From: Methylobacterium sp. E-045
GTDB lineage: Bacteria > Pseudomonadota > Alphaproteobacteria > Rhizobiales > Beijerinckiaceae
Assembly (NCBI RefSeq): GCF_022829685.1
Contig: NZ_JAKSYE010000109.1
Coordinates: 1-38,904, forward strand
Length of the DNA: 38,904 nt
Direction of reading: 5' to 3'
Part shown: piece after piece, positions 22,503-31,500 of the stretch
Layout of the letters: every line of letters starts with the position of its first letter
How positions within the stretch are numbered: position 1 is the first letter of the stretch
Translations under genes and position numbers: made by a program
The notes under the pieces: model-generated
Told to the model about the DNA's origin: nothing
The model's input: the letters and a program-made list of their open reading frames with translations, nothing else
The model's database searches: none

Positions 22503-23997
22503 AGCGACCTCCCCCGCCGTCGTGGCCGCCATCGGGCCGGGAGGCTTGCGCATCACGGCCGTGGATGCCGCGGCCCGGGCTCTCGGCCTGCATCCGGGCG
22601 AGCCTCTCGCACGGGCTCGCGCCCGGATCGGGCCGGGCATCGCCGTCCATCCCGCAGACCCGGAGGCCGATGCCACCGCCCTCGCGCGGCTCTGCCTCTG
22701 GGCCCGGCGCTATACACCCATGGTGGCGCCGTTCGGACCCGGGGAAGGCACGGACGGCTTCTTTCTCGACGTGGAAGGGGCGAGCCACCTGTTCGGCGGG
22801 GAAGAGGCGCTGATGGCCGACCTCGCCGCCCGCCTGTCGGCGAATGCGATTCCCGCCCGGCTGGCCCTGGCCGACACCCCGGCCTGCGCCTTCGCGCTCG
22901 CCCGCCACGGCGGTTCGACGAGTCCCGTCCTCGTGCCCCGGGGGGGCAACGCGCCGGCCCTGCGTGACCTCTGCGTGAGTGCCCTGCGGATCGAGCCGGC
23001 CATCGCCGAATCCCTGCGCCGCCTCGGCCTGCGCCGGATCGGGGCGCTGGCCGAGGCGGCCCGCCCTCCCCTGGCCCGACGCTTCGGCGAGAGCCTGCTC
23101 CTGCGCCTCGACCAGGCGCTGGGCAGGAGGCCGGAGCCGTTGGTCTCCCTGGGGGAGCCGGCCGCCTTCGGCGCGAGCCGGGGTTTTCTCGATCCGATCG
23201 GGCATCAGGCGATCATCGTCGCCACCGCCATGCGGCTGATGCAGGAGATCGCCCCCCGCCTCGCCGCCTCGGGCCTGGGCGCGCGATCACTGCGGCTGAG
23301 TCTTCACCGGGTCGACGGGATCGAGCGCAGCCTCGATCTCGGCCTGTCGGAACCGACCCTCTGCCCGACCCAGGTCGGGCGGCTGCTCGATCTACGCCTC
23401 GACCGGCTAGGGGCCGCCCTCGATGCCGGCTTCGGCTTCGAGACCGTGCGGCTCGACGTGACCGGCATCGGCCGGCTGGAGGCACGCCAGGGCGCCCTGG
23501 CCGAGACGGGCCTCGACCGGGAGGCCGAGACCGGCGGGACCGCCCGCCTCGCCGACGCCCTGCGCCAGCGCATCGGGGCGAGGGTCATCCGCGTGAGCCC
23601 GCGGGCGAGCCACATCCCCGAACGCGCCGATGCCCTGGAGCCGTGGCGGGTGAGGAGAATCGAGAGGCGTTGGCCGGAGCGGGTGGGCCCCCGGCCACAG
23701 GGCGGGATGCCGTCCCGTCCCCTCGTCCTCCTGTCCCGCAGCGAGGCGGCCGACGAGGTGTTCTCGCTCGCCCCCGACGGACCGCCCCAGCGCTTCCGCT
23801 GGCGGCGGCGCCTGCATCGGATCGCTCATGCCGAGGGTCCGGAGCGCATCGCCGACGCCTGGTGGCACGCGCCCGCCCCCACCCGGGATTACTACGTGGT
23901 CGAGGACGAAACCGGCCGGCGCCTCTGGCTCTACCGGGAGGGATTCCACACGGCGCAGACGGCGGCGCGCTGGTTCGTGCAGGGATTGTTCGCGTGA
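22426..23997 (+). CDS. imuB: Mutasome protein ImuB (non-catalytic Y-family polymerase homologue)
   Basis: 523 residues with the Y-family fold. The start MPRIVSVWLEQWPLTRLRR lacks the Asp of catalytic members (normally in an HxDMDxF-like strand), and the second acidic motif (S-x-D-E) is also missing. So it is a scaffold that links DnaE2 to the sliding clamp rather than a polymerase. Middle: helix-hairpin-helix-like LRRLGLRRIGALAEAARPPLARRFG; C-terminal part WWHAPAPTRDYYVVEDETGRRLWLYR is typical of ImuB. I could not identify a clamp-binding pentapeptide with confidence. A GGAG precedes ATG 22426, inside imuA. Confidence 0.92.
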   Translation: MPRIVSVWLEQWPLTRLRRARAAPDEATSPAVVAAIGPGGLRITAVDAAARALGLHPGEPLARARARIGPGIAVHPADPEADATALARLCLWARRYTPMVAPFGPGEGTDGFFLDVEGASHLFGGEEALMADLAARLSANAIPARLALADTPACAFALARHGGSTSPVLVPRGGNAPALRDLCVSALRIEPAIAESLRRLGLRRIGALAEAARPPLARRFGESLLLRLDQALGRRPEPLVSLGEPAAFGASRGFLDPIGHQAIIVATAMRLMQEIAPRLAASGLGARSLRLSLHRVDGIERSLDLGLSEPTLCPTQVGRLLDLRLDRLGAALDAGFGFETVRLDVTGIGRLEARQGALAETGLDREAETGGTARLADALRQRIGARVIRVSPRASHIPERADALEPWRVRRIERRWPERVGPRPQGGMPSRPLVLLSRSEAADEVFSLAPDGPPQRFRWRRRLHRIAHAEGPERIADAWWHAPAPTRDYYVVEDETGRRLWLYREGFHTAQTAARWFVQGLFA

Positions 23998-24018
23998 GGG
24001 CCGAGATGAGCGCCCTCC

Positions 24019-24212
24019 CCTCTCCCCGCCGGGCGGGGAGAGGATCGCGGGCACCTTGCCGTGCCTGCGATGAGCGGAGGCGAAGCCGGAGCGAGGGTGA
24101 GGGGGAGATTCCGGACGAGGCTCCTTCGGACGCACCCCCTCACCCTCGGCTGCCGCCTCGCCGCGCCGACGACGGGGTCGTCGCGGCCCTCTCCCCGCCC
24201 GCGGGGAGAGGG
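24019..24212. repeat. Palindromic intergenic repeat element between imuB and dnaE2
   Basis: Three nested inverted repeats: CCTCTCCCCGCC / GGCGGGGAGAGG (24019-24030, 24032-24043); CGAGGGTGAGGGGG / CCCCCTCACCCTCG (24092-24105, 24135-24148); and CCCTCTCCCCGC / GCGGGGAGAGGG (24187-24198, 24201-24212). The outer two are nearly the same hairpin, so the whole element is roughly symmetrical. Composition and arrangement match REP/MITE-like intergenic repeats dispersed in GC-rich alphaproteobacterial genomes. It fills most of the 244-bp gap within an otherwise compact cassette. Confidence 0.75.
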
Positions 24213-24241
24213 GATCGCGCGAACGGCCCGTCTCCCTGCGC

Positions 24242-27200
24242 ATGACCCCGCCCTATGCCGAACTCGCTGTCACCACGAACTTCTCGTTCCTGCGCGGGGC
24301 CTCGCATCCGCAGGAGATGGTGGCGCAGGGCGCCGAGTTCGGGCTCCACGCCATCGGCATCGCCGACCGCAACACCCTGTCGGGCGTGGTGCGCGGCCAT
24401 GCCGAAGCCAGACGCCGGGAGAAGGCGGGCGAACCGACGATCCGCTACCTGCCGGGCGTCCGCCTCGTCAGCGAGGAGGGGTTCGAGGCCATCGCCTATC
24501 CGATGGACCGCGACGGCTACGGACGACTCTGCCGGCTGCTCACGGACGGCAACCGCCGCTCGGAGAAGGGCGCGTGCCGGTTCGGTGTCCCGGACATGCT
24601 CGCGGCGGCAAGGGGGCAGGTCTTCATCGCGCTCCCGCCCGAGGAAGACGATCTCGTCTTCGCCCGCCATCTCGCCGCCCTGGCGGAGACGGCCCCCGGC
24701 CGCGTCTTCCTCGGTGCGAGCCACCGGTATCGCGGCGACGAGCGGCGTCGGCTCGGCCGCCTCGCCGGGTTCGGAGAACGCCTCGGCGCGCCGATGGTGG
24801 CGGTCTCGGATGCGCTCTACCACCATCCCGACCGGCGCCCCCTGCAGGACGTGCTCGCCTGCATCCGCGAGGGCTGCACCCTCGTCGAGGCCGGCTACCG
24901 TCTGGAAGCCAATGCCGAGCGCCACCTGAAGCCGCCCGACGAGATGGCCCGGCTCTTCGCCGACCACCCCGAGGCCATCGCGCGCACGATCGAGATCGCC
25001 GAGGCCTGCGGCTTCTCCCTGGAGGAGCTGAAATACGAGTATCCCGACGAGCCCGTCCCCCCCGGCCGGACGGCCCAGGGGCATCTCGAATCCATGACCC
25101 GGCAAAGGGCGGAACTGCGCTATCCGGACGGTATCCCGGAGACGGTCGAAACCTCCCTGCGCAACGAGTTCGACCTGATCCGCCGCCTCGACTACGCCCG
25201 CTACTTCCTCACCATCCACGACATCGTCGAATTCGCCCGCAATCGGGGAATCCTGTGCCAGGGTCGCGGCTCGGCGGCCAATTCGGTGGTCTGCTACTGC
25301 CTCGGCATCACGGCGGTGGACCCGACCAAGATCCGGCTCCTATTCGCCCGCTTCATCTCCGAGAGCCGGGACGAGCCGCCCGACATCGACGTCGATTTCG
25401 AGCACGAGCGCCGCGAGGAGGTGATCCAGTATCTCTACGACCGCTACGGGCGGGACCGGGCGGCGATCTGCGCCACGGTGATCCATTACCGGCCCCGCAG
25501 CGCGATCCGCGAGGTCGGCAAGGTGCTGGGCCTCACCCCCGACATCACCGGCCTGATGGCCGACACGGTCTGGGGCTCCTGGGGCGCCGGCCTGCCCGAT
25601 CAGCATATCGCGCAGGCCGGGCTCGACCCCGCCAACCCGGCGATCCGGCAGGCGGTGGACCTCGCGATCCAGCTCATCGGCTTCCCGCGCCACCTGTCGC
25701 AGCATGTGGGCGGGTTCGTGCTGACGAAGGGACGTCTCGACGAGACCGTGCCGGTGGGCAACGCGGCGATGGCCGACCGTACCTTCATCGAATGGGACAA
25801 GGACGACATCGACACGATCGGCCTCCTCAAGGTCGACGTGCTGGCGCTCGGGATGCTCACCTGCCTCCGGCGCGGCCTCGACTTCCTGCGCGAGGATCAC
25901 GGCATCGCCTACGACACCCTGGCAGACCTCCCGCGCGAGGAGCCGGACGTCTACGCGATGCTGTCGAGGGCCGATTCCGTCGGCGTGTTCCAGGTCGAGA
26001 GCCGGGCGCAGATGTCGATGCTGCCGCGCCTGAAGCCGCGGGAATTCTACGACCTCGTCGTCCAGGTCGCCATCGTGCGTCCGGGGCCGATTCAGGGCGA
26101 CATGGTCCATCCCTACCTGCGGCGGCGCTCGGGCGACGAACCCGTCATCTTCCCGTCCCCCTCACCCGAACACGGGCCGGAAGACGAACTCGAGGAGGTG
26201 TTGAAGCGGACCTTCGGCGTACCGCTGTTCCAGGAACACGCCATGCAGATCGCGATCACGGCGGCCGGCTTCACGCCCTCGGAGGCCGACGGGCTGCGCC
26301 GGGCCATGGCGACGTTCCGGCACAACGGGCAGATCGTGAACTTCAAGACCAAGTTCATCGAGGGCATGGCCGGGCGCGGCTACCCGCGCGATTTCGCCGA
26401 GCGCTGCTTCAAGCAGATCGAGGGGTTCTCCACCTACGGCTTTCCCGAGAGCCACGCGGCGAGCTTCGCCCTGCTGGTCTATGCCTCGGCCTGGATGAAA
26501 TGCCGCCACCCGGACGTCTTCCTCGCCGCGATCCTGAATTCGCAGCCCATGGGCTTCTACCAGCCGGCCCAGCTCGTGCGGGATGCCCGTGCCCACGGCG
26601 TCGAGGTGCGCGGACCCGACGTCAATGCCAGCGAATGGGACTGCACCCTGGAACCGGCCTCGGCGCAAGGAGCCGAGCGGCGCTTCGCCGTCCGGATCGG
26701 CCTGCGGCAGGTGAGCGGCCTGCCGAAGGCTGGCATGGCCCGGCTCGTGGCCCTGCGCGGGAACGGCTATGCCAGCGTCGAGGGCCTGCAGGCCGCCCTG
26801 ACGCTGCCCCGCAACGCCCTCGAGCGGCTGGCGGAGGCCGACGCCTTCCGCTCCCTCGACCTCGACCGCCGTGCCGCCCTCTGGGCGGTGCGGGCGCTGG
26901 AGGGCACCTCGACGCGGGCCAGCGCCGCGCGGGGCGTCCCCACCGACCGGCGCACCCATCTCCTCGACGCCGCCATGCCGCTCTTCGCCTTCCATGCCGA
27001 TGACGGCCTGTTCCGGGCCGAGCCCAAGGTGGAGCTGCCCGCGTTGGCGCTCTGCGAGCATGTGGCGGAGGATTACGTCTCCACCGGGCTCTCGTTGAAG
27101 GGCCATCCGGTGGCGTTCTTCCGCGCCCGCCTCGCCCGCATCGGCGCGATACCGGCGGCGGCGCACCATGATCCCTCATGGGCCCAGAACGCCCGCGTCA

Positions 27201-27535
27201 CCGTGGCTGGGCTCGTCCTCACCCGGCAGCGTCCCGGCACCGCCAAGGGCGTGGTGTTCCTGACGCTGGAGGACGAGACCGGCATCTGCAACGTCATCGT
27301 CTGGAAGAAGGTCTTCGAGGCCAACCGGCGCATCGCCATGAGCGCCCGCTTCATCGCCGTGCGCGGGCGCATCCAGCGCTCGGGCCTCGTGGTCCACCTC
27401 CTCGCCGAGCAGTTCCGCGACCTGACGGACGAGTTGCGGACCCTGCGGGAGGGCGGCCTCAAGCTCCCGGCGGAGACCACGGATTTCGGGGCACCGCCGG
27501 ACCGGCGCGTCTACCGCAGCCGGGATTTCCACTGA
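24242..27535 (+). CDS. dnaE2: Error-prone DNA polymerase DnaE2 (ImuC)
   Basis: 1097-residue C-family polymerase, the catalytic part of the SOS mutasome. It starts with the PHP domain (YAELAVTTNFSFLRGASHPQEM, IGIADRNTLSGVVRG). The palm has the two aspartates of PDIDVDFEHERREEV near 380 and the third in LLKVDVLALGML near 535. Next come QHVGGFVLT, the fingers with FGVPLFQEHAMQIA and ESHAASFALLVYASAWMK, helix-hairpin-helix, and a C-terminal OB fold (ARVTVAGLVLTRQRPGTAKG). It is shorter than DnaE1 and lacks its C-terminal tau-binding region. ATG 24242 has no visible Shine-Dalgarno sequence, and the repeat element ends 29 bp before it. Confidence 0.97.
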   Translation: MTPPYAELAVTTNFSFLRGASHPQEMVAQGAEFGLHAIGIADRNTLSGVVRGHAEARRREKAGEPTIRYLPGVRLVSEEGFEAIAYPMDRDGYGRLCRLLTDGNRRSEKGACRFGVPDMLAAARGQVFIALPPEEDDLVFARHLAALAETAPGRVFLGASHRYRGDERRRLGRLAGFGERLGAPMVAVSDALYHHPDRRPLQDVLACIREGCTLVEAGYRLEANAERHLKPPDEMARLFADHPEAIARTIEIAEACGFSLEELKYEYPDEPVPPGRTAQGHLESMTRQRAELRYPDGIPETVETSLRNEFDLIRRLDYARYFLTIHDIVEFARNRGILCQGRGSAANSVVCYCLGITAVDPTKIRLLFARFISESRDEPPDIDVDFEHERREEVIQYLYDRYGRDRAAICATVIHYRPRSAIREVGKVLGLTPDITGLMADTVWGSWGAGLPDQHIAQAGLDPANPAIRQAVDLAIQLIGFPRHLSQHVGGFVLTKGRLDETVPVGNAAMADRTFIEWDKDDIDTIGLLKVDVLALGMLTCLRRGLDFLREDHGIAYDTLADLPREEPDVYAMLSRADSVGVFQVESRAQMSMLPRLKPREFYDLVVQVAIVRPGPIQGDMVHPYLRRRSGDEPVIFPSPSPEHGPEDELEEVLKRTFGVPLFQEHAMQIAITAAGFTPSEADGLRRAMATFRHNGQIVNFKTKFIEGMAGRGYPRDFAERCFKQIEGFSTYGFPESHAASFALLVYASAWMKCRHPDVFLAAILNSQPMGFYQPAQLVRDARAHGVEVRGPDVNASEWDCTLEPASAQGAERRFAVRIGLRQVSGLPKAGMARLVALRGNGYASVEGLQAALTLPRNALERLAEADAFRSLDLDRRAALWAVRALEGTSTRASAARGVPTDRRTHLLDAAMPLFAFHADDGLFRAEPKVELPALALCEHVAEDYVSTGLSLKGHPVAFFRARLARIGAIPAAAHHDPSWAQNARVTVAGLVLTRQRPGTAKGVVFLTLEDETGICNVIVWKKVFEANRRIAMSARFIAVRGRIQRSGLVVHLLAEQFRDLTDELRTLREGGLKLPAETTDFGAPPDRRVYRSRDFH

Positions 27536-27538
27536 GGG

Positions 27539-27580
27539 GCGGTGCACCTCACTCCCCCTCGTGGGAATGAGGTGCACCGC
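27539..27580. terminator. Hairpin terminator between dnaE2 and the quinone oxidoreductase gene
   Basis: An 18-bp inverted repeat (27539-27556 with 27563-27580) with one G-T wobble and a 6-base loop (GCGGTGCACCTCACTCCC on the left arm) fills the gap between two convergent stops. There is no U run on either side, so it may end transcription only partly or with Rho. Confidence 0.65.
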
Positions 27581-28555
27581 TCACGGCCGCAGCAGCACCT
27601 TGCCCACGGCTTCGCGGCGCTTGAGGATGCCGAGCGCCGCGGCATAGTCCTCCAGGGGATAGGTGCCGTGGATCTTCGCCTTGAGGCGCCCCTCCGCCAC
27701 CCAGGCGAGGAGCTGTTCCTGGTTCGCCCGGTGAGCCTCGGGCTCGCGCTCGACGAACACGCCCCAATGCACGCCCTGGATGTCGATGCCCTTCAGGAGA
27801 GCGAGGTTGAGGGGAATGCGCGGGATGTCGCCGGCCGCGAATCCGACGACGAGGTAACGCCCCTTCCAGCCGAGCGAGCGCAGGGCGGGCTCGGCGTAGT
27901 CGCCGCCGATGGGATCGTAGATCACATCGACACCGCGCCCCTCGGTGAGGGTCCGCAGGCCTTCGCGCAGATTGTCCGCGCTGTAATCGAGGCCCATCCC
28001 GGCCCCATGCGCCTGCGCCACCGCGAGCTTTTCCGGCGAGGAGGCGCAGGCGATCACCCTCGCGCCCATGATCACGCCGAGTTCCACCGCGGCGAGGCCG
28101 ACGCCGCCCGAAGCGCCGAGGACCGCCAGGGTCTCACCGGGCTGGAGCCGCGCGCGATCCCTCAGGGCGTGGAGCGAGGTGCCATAGGTGATGGTGAGGC
28201 CGGCCGCCTGCTCGTCGCTCACCGCATCGCGCACGGGGGTGAGATGCCGGATGCCCACCGCGATGCGCTCGGCACAGGTGCCGTAGGTCCGGTGGACGAT
28301 GACGCGGTCGCCGATCCCGAACCCCTCGACGCCCTCCCCGAGGGCCTCGATGATGCCGACCGCTTCGCCGCCGGGCGAAAACGGCAGATCGGGCTTCACC
28401 TGATAGCGTCCCGCGATGATGAGCGTATCGAAGAAGTTCAGCGCCGCCAGGGTCACCCGCACCACGGCCTCGCCGGGAGCGGCGACCGGATCGGCCGCCT
28501 CGACGATCGCGAGATCCTCGGGGCCGCCGAGCCTGGTGCAGAGCAAAGCCTTCAT
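27581..28555 (-). CDS. NADPH:quinone oxidoreductase-type MDR protein
   Basis: 324-residue medium-chain dehydrogenase/reductase of the zinc-free quinone oxidoreductase group. N-terminal GroES-like part: LAALNFFDTLIIAGRYQVKPDLPFSPGGEAVG. The Rossmann part has the nucleotide loop VLGASGGVGLAAVELG near 144-159, then VDVIYDPIGGDYAEPALRSLG and GRYLVVGFAAGDIPRIPLN. No structural zinc cysteines are present. The C-terminal YPLEDYAAALGILKRREAVGKVLL is typical. It may reduce quinones or enones with NADPH, but the substrate is unproven. A strong AAGGGAGG ribosome binding site precedes ATG 28555. Confidence 0.9.
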   Translation of the reverse strand: MKALLCTRLGGPEDLAIVEAADPVAAPGEAVVRVTLAALNFFDTLIIAGRYQVKPDLPFSPGGEAVGIIEALGEGVEGFGIGDRVIVHRTYGTCAERIAVGIRHLTPVRDAVSDEQAAGLTITYGTSLHALRDRARLQPGETLAVLGASGGVGLAAVELGVIMGARVIACASSPEKLAVAQAHGAGMGLDYSADNLREGLRTLTEGRGVDVIYDPIGGDYAEPALRSLGWKGRYLVVGFAAGDIPRIPLNLALLKGIDIQGVHWGVFVEREPEAHRANQEQLLAWVAEGRLKAKIHGTYPLEDYAAALGILKRREAVGKVLLRP

Positions 28556-28634
28556 GCCGATCCTCCCTTGAGCTGCAGCGCCTCTCGCTTGAGCGCGCTT
28601 GCACCGATTGGCGGCAGCAGCGCAAGCGGCGTCG

Positions 28635-29204
28635 TCAGCGGCGTTCGTAAAGCCCGGTCAGGCAGCCCTTGGCGAGGACCTGACCCGTCATGGCCTCGAC
28701 GAGTGCGGCACGCCCCGGACTCGCCGGCAGATCGAGCGGAGCATTCAGGGCGTAGATCTGGAACAGGTAGGCGTGCGGGCCGTGTCCGGTGGGTGGATCG
28801 GGCGGCAGCCACTGGTCCTTGAGGAAGCTGTTCTTGCCCAGGTCATGCCCCCGTCCCTCGCCGGCAGGGCTCGCGAGGTCTCCCTCGCCGAGGCCGTCGC
28901 CGGCGGCGAGGTTCCAGGCGATGAGATGGACGAGGGGCTTCGGCGTCGGGCTGCCGGCATCCTCCACCAGAAGGACCACGCGGCTCGTGCCGGCCGGCAG
29001 GCCGCTCCACGCCAGTGGCGGCGAGACGCCCGGCCCATCCTCCGTGAAACGGTCCGGCAGGCTCGCCCCGTCGGCGAAGGCCGGGCTCGTCAGCGAGATC
29101 GTCTCGGGCACGCTCCCGAAATCCTGGTGGTAGGCTGTTTTGTCGAGGCCGGCTTTCAGGCCCGACAGGGCCGAGCCGACCGCGTGCGGAAGCTTTTCCA
29201 GCAT
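28635..29204 (-). CDS. YbhB/YbcL-family Raf kinase inhibitor-like (PEBP) protein
   Basis: 189 residues with the bacterial PEBP layout: SLTSPAFADGASLPDRFTEDGPGVSPPLAWSGLP, then SRVVLLVEDAGSPTPKPLVHLIAWNL with the D-x-x-x-P-x-P and H-W-like anion-binding residues, GPHAYLFQIYAL, and the final LAKGCLTGLYERR. No signal peptide is visible; the first 30 residues are an extra amphipathic lead. A GACGAGGAGA precedes ATG 29204. A weak EcfG-like pair lies upstream (TGAAC 29256-29252, 16 bases, CGTT 29235-29232). Function in bacteria is unknown. Confidence 0.9.
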   Translation of the reverse strand: MLEKLPHAVGSALSGLKAGLDKTAYHQDFGSVPETISLTSPAFADGASLPDRFTEDGPGVSPPLAWSGLPAGTSRVVLLVEDAGSPTPKPLVHLIAWNLAAGDGLGEGDLASPAGEGRGHDLGKNSFLKDQWLPPDPPTGHGPHAYLFQIYALNAPLDLPASPGRAALVEAMTGQVLAKGCLTGLYERR

Positions 29205-29253
29205 GACGTCTCCTCGTCGATCCGCGTCGTCAACGAGGAGGGCGGGGTCCGGT

Positions 29254-30000
29254 TCAGGCCGGACGGGCAGCCGCGACCATGTAGTTCACCGCCGTGTCGC
29301 GGGCAGGCCGCCAGCTCCCGTCGAGGGGATTGAACACGACGCCGGTGGTATCGCCGACGGAGAGGCCGCCGCGCGCGATGGCGCGGGACAGTTCCTCCGG
29401 CTTCACGAACTTGTTCCAGTCGTGGGTTCCGCGCGGCAGCCAGCCCAGCACGTATTCCGCCCCGACGATGGCCAGCGCGAAGGAGCGCATCGTACGGTTG
29501 AGGGTGGCGGCGAACAGGAGACCGCCCGGCTTCACCGCCTCGCAGGCGCTGGCGACGAAGGCGGGCATGTCGACCACGTGCTCCACCACCTCCATGATCA
29601 GGACGACGTCGAACCGCTCGCCCGCCGCCACCACCTCCTCGATGGTCTGCGAGCGGTAATCCACCGCCACGCCCCCGGCCTCCGCATGGGAACGCGCCAC
29701 GGCGATGTTGGTGGGGGCCGGATCGAGCCCGGTGACGCTGGCACCGAGCCGCGCCAGGGGCTCGGACAGGACACCGCCGCCGCAGCCGACATCGACGATG
29801 GTCAGCCCCGTCAGCGGGTGGGGCATGCGCGGGTCGCGGCCGAACTTCGCGCAGATCGCGTCGCGGATATAGGCGAGGCGCACCGGGTTGAACCGGTGCA
29901 GCACCTTCATCGGCCCGTCCTCGGCCCACCACGTCGCGGCGATGCCTTCGAAGCGCGCGACCTCCTCGGCGTCGATGGAAGAGGATGCCGCTGGGTTCAT
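29254..30000 (-). CDS. ubiG: Ubiquinone biosynthesis O-methyltransferase
   Basis: 248 residues from ATG 30000 (AGG upstream; the track to 30090 has no UbiG-like residues). UbiG carries out both O-methylations in ubiquinone synthesis at the inner membrane face. The sequence fits closely: EVARFEGIAATWWAEDGPMKVLHRFNPVRL, SAM motif I VDVGCGGGVLSEPLARLGASVTGLDP, EVVEHVVDMPAFV, LNRTMRSFALAIVGAEYVLGWLPRGTHDWNKF, and GVVFNPLDGSWR. It uses SAM and so feeds AhcY. It is divergent from lysC, the usual arrangement in Rhizobiales. Confidence 0.97.
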   Translation of the reverse strand: MNPAASSSIDAEEVARFEGIAATWWAEDGPMKVLHRFNPVRLAYIRDAICAKFGRDPRMPHPLTGLTIVDVGCGGGVLSEPLARLGASVTGLDPAPTNIAVARSHAEAGGVAVDYRSQTIEEVVAAGERFDVVLIMEVVEHVVDMPAFVASACEAVKPGGLLFAATLNRTMRSFALAIVGAEYVLGWLPRGTHDWNKFVKPEELSRAIARGGLSVGDTTGVVFNPLDGSWRPARDTAVNYMVAAARPA

Positions 30001-30052
30001 TCGCCTGACCTTCCGACCCGGATGCGGACCATCCCGCCCGCATGCCCGATTG

Positions 30053-30081
30053 TTGACACGTCCGAAGTGCCCTTGTACCCG
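30053..30081 (+). promoter_or_regulatory. Candidate sigma-70 promoter of lysC
   Basis: TTGACA (30053-30058) is an exact -35 hexamer, followed after 17 bases by TACCCG (30076-30081), a poor -10 typical of GC-rich alphaproteobacteria. It lies about 110 bp before the lysC start in the region divergent from ubiG. Confidence 0.4.
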
Positions 30082-30190
30082 CCGAAGCACCGGCCGGTAC
30101 AGCGGCGGGACGCCGCTCCGGCTCGAAGCCGATCAAGCGCCGTGCTCCCGGCGGACAGCCGGCTCTGGAATGGATCGACGCGGACCCGAC

Positions 30191-31426
30191 ATGCCCCGTT
30201 TGGTGATGAAGTTCGGCGGCACATCGGTGGCGACCGTGGACCGTATCCGCAACGTGGCGCTCCACGTGGCGCGCGAGATCGAGGCCGGCTACGACGTCGC
30301 CGTCGTGGTCTCGGCCATGTCCGGCAAGACCAACGAACTCGTGGCCTGGGTCAAGGACGCCAACCCGCTCTACGACGAGGCCGAGTACGATGCCGTCGTC
30401 GCCTCGGGCGAACTCGTCACCGCGGGCCTCCTCGCCACGGCGCTCCGGAAGAACGGGATCAAGGCCCGCTCCTGGCAGGGCTGGCAGATCCCGATCGAGA
30501 CCTCCGACGCCCACGGTTCGGCGCGAATCGAGGCGATCGACCCCAAGAATCTCGATGCCGGCTTCGTACGCGGTGAAGTCGCCGTGATCGCCGGCTTCCA
30601 GGGCATCCATGCCGAGACGGGCCGCGTCACGACCCTCGGCCGGGGCGGCTCGGATACCAGCGCGGTGGCCATCGCCGCCGCCATCGGCGCCGAGCGCTGC
30701 GACATCTACACCGACGTCGACGGCGTCTACACCACCGACCCGCGCGTGGTGCAGAAGGCCCGGCGCATGGAGCGCGTGACCTTCGAGGAGATGCTGGAGA
30801 TGGCTTCCCTCGGAGCCAAGGTGCTCCAGGTCCGCTCCGTCGAACTCGCCATGGTCCATCGCGTGCCGACCACGGTGCGCTCCAGCTTCGACCCGCCCGA
30901 CAACGCCCGCACAGGCACCCTCATCTGCGACGAGGACGACATCGTGGAACAGCAGATCATCACCGGGATCGCCTTCTCGAAGGACGAGGCGCAGATCACC
31001 CTCCGCCGCGTCAAGGACAGCCCCGGTGTCGCCGCGGCGATCTTCGGGCCGCTGGCGGACGCCAACATCAACGTCGACATGATCATCCAGACCGTGTCGG
31101 GCGACCAGTCGACCACCGACATGACCTTCACGGTCCCGTCCGCCGATTACGACCGCGCCCGCACGATTCTCGATGCGCAGAGCGGCGTCATCGAATTCGC
31201 CCAGATCGAAGGCGCCACGGATGTCGTGAAGGTCTCGGCCATCGGCGTCGGCATGCGAAGCCATGCGGGCGTGGCGGCCAAGGCCTTCAGGGCGCTCGCG
31301 CAGAAGGGAATCAACATCCGCGCGATCACCACGTCGGAAATCAAGTTTTCCGTATTGATCGATGCGGCTTACACGGAGCTTGCCGTGCGCACGCTCCACT
31401 CGCTATACGGCCTCGATCAGGCTTGA
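30191..31426 (+). CDS. lysC: Aspartate kinase
   Basis: 411 residues. Phosphorylates aspartate, the first step to lysine, threonine, methionine and diaminopimelate. The N-terminal catalytic domain has the signature MPRLVMKFGGTSVATVDRI, ASGELVTAGLLATAL, and TLGRGGSDTSAVAIAAAIGA with CDIYTDVDGVYTTDPR. Two ACT domains follow (about 265-345, with VAAAIFGPLADANINVDMII, and 345-411, with KGINIRAITTSEIKFS), expected to bind lysine or threonine for feedback control. ATG 30191 fits the conserved start; MDRRGPD in frame at 30170 is an alternative. Confidence 0.97.
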   Translation: MPRLVMKFGGTSVATVDRIRNVALHVAREIEAGYDVAVVVSAMSGKTNELVAWVKDANPLYDEAEYDAVVASGELVTAGLLATALRKNGIKARSWQGWQIPIETSDAHGSARIEAIDPKNLDAGFVRGEVAVIAGFQGIHAETGRVTTLGRGGSDTSAVAIAAAIGAERCDIYTDVDGVYTTDPRVVQKARRMERVTFEEMLEMASLGAKVLQVRSVELAMVHRVPTTVRSSFDPPDNARTGTLICDEDDIVEQQIITGIAFSKDEAQITLRRVKDSPGVAAAIFGPLADANINVDMIIQTVSGDQSTTDMTFTVPSADYDRARTILDAQSGVIEFAQIEGATDVVKVSAIGVGMRSHAGVAAKAFRALAQKGINIRAITTSEIKFSVLIDAAYTELAVRTLHSLYGLDQA

Positions 31427-31500
31427 ATGCCACCTCCGTCGCCGCGCACGAAACTTGCGCCTGCGGGTCTCGGGGGGACTGAATTCGGATCGAGGAGTCT

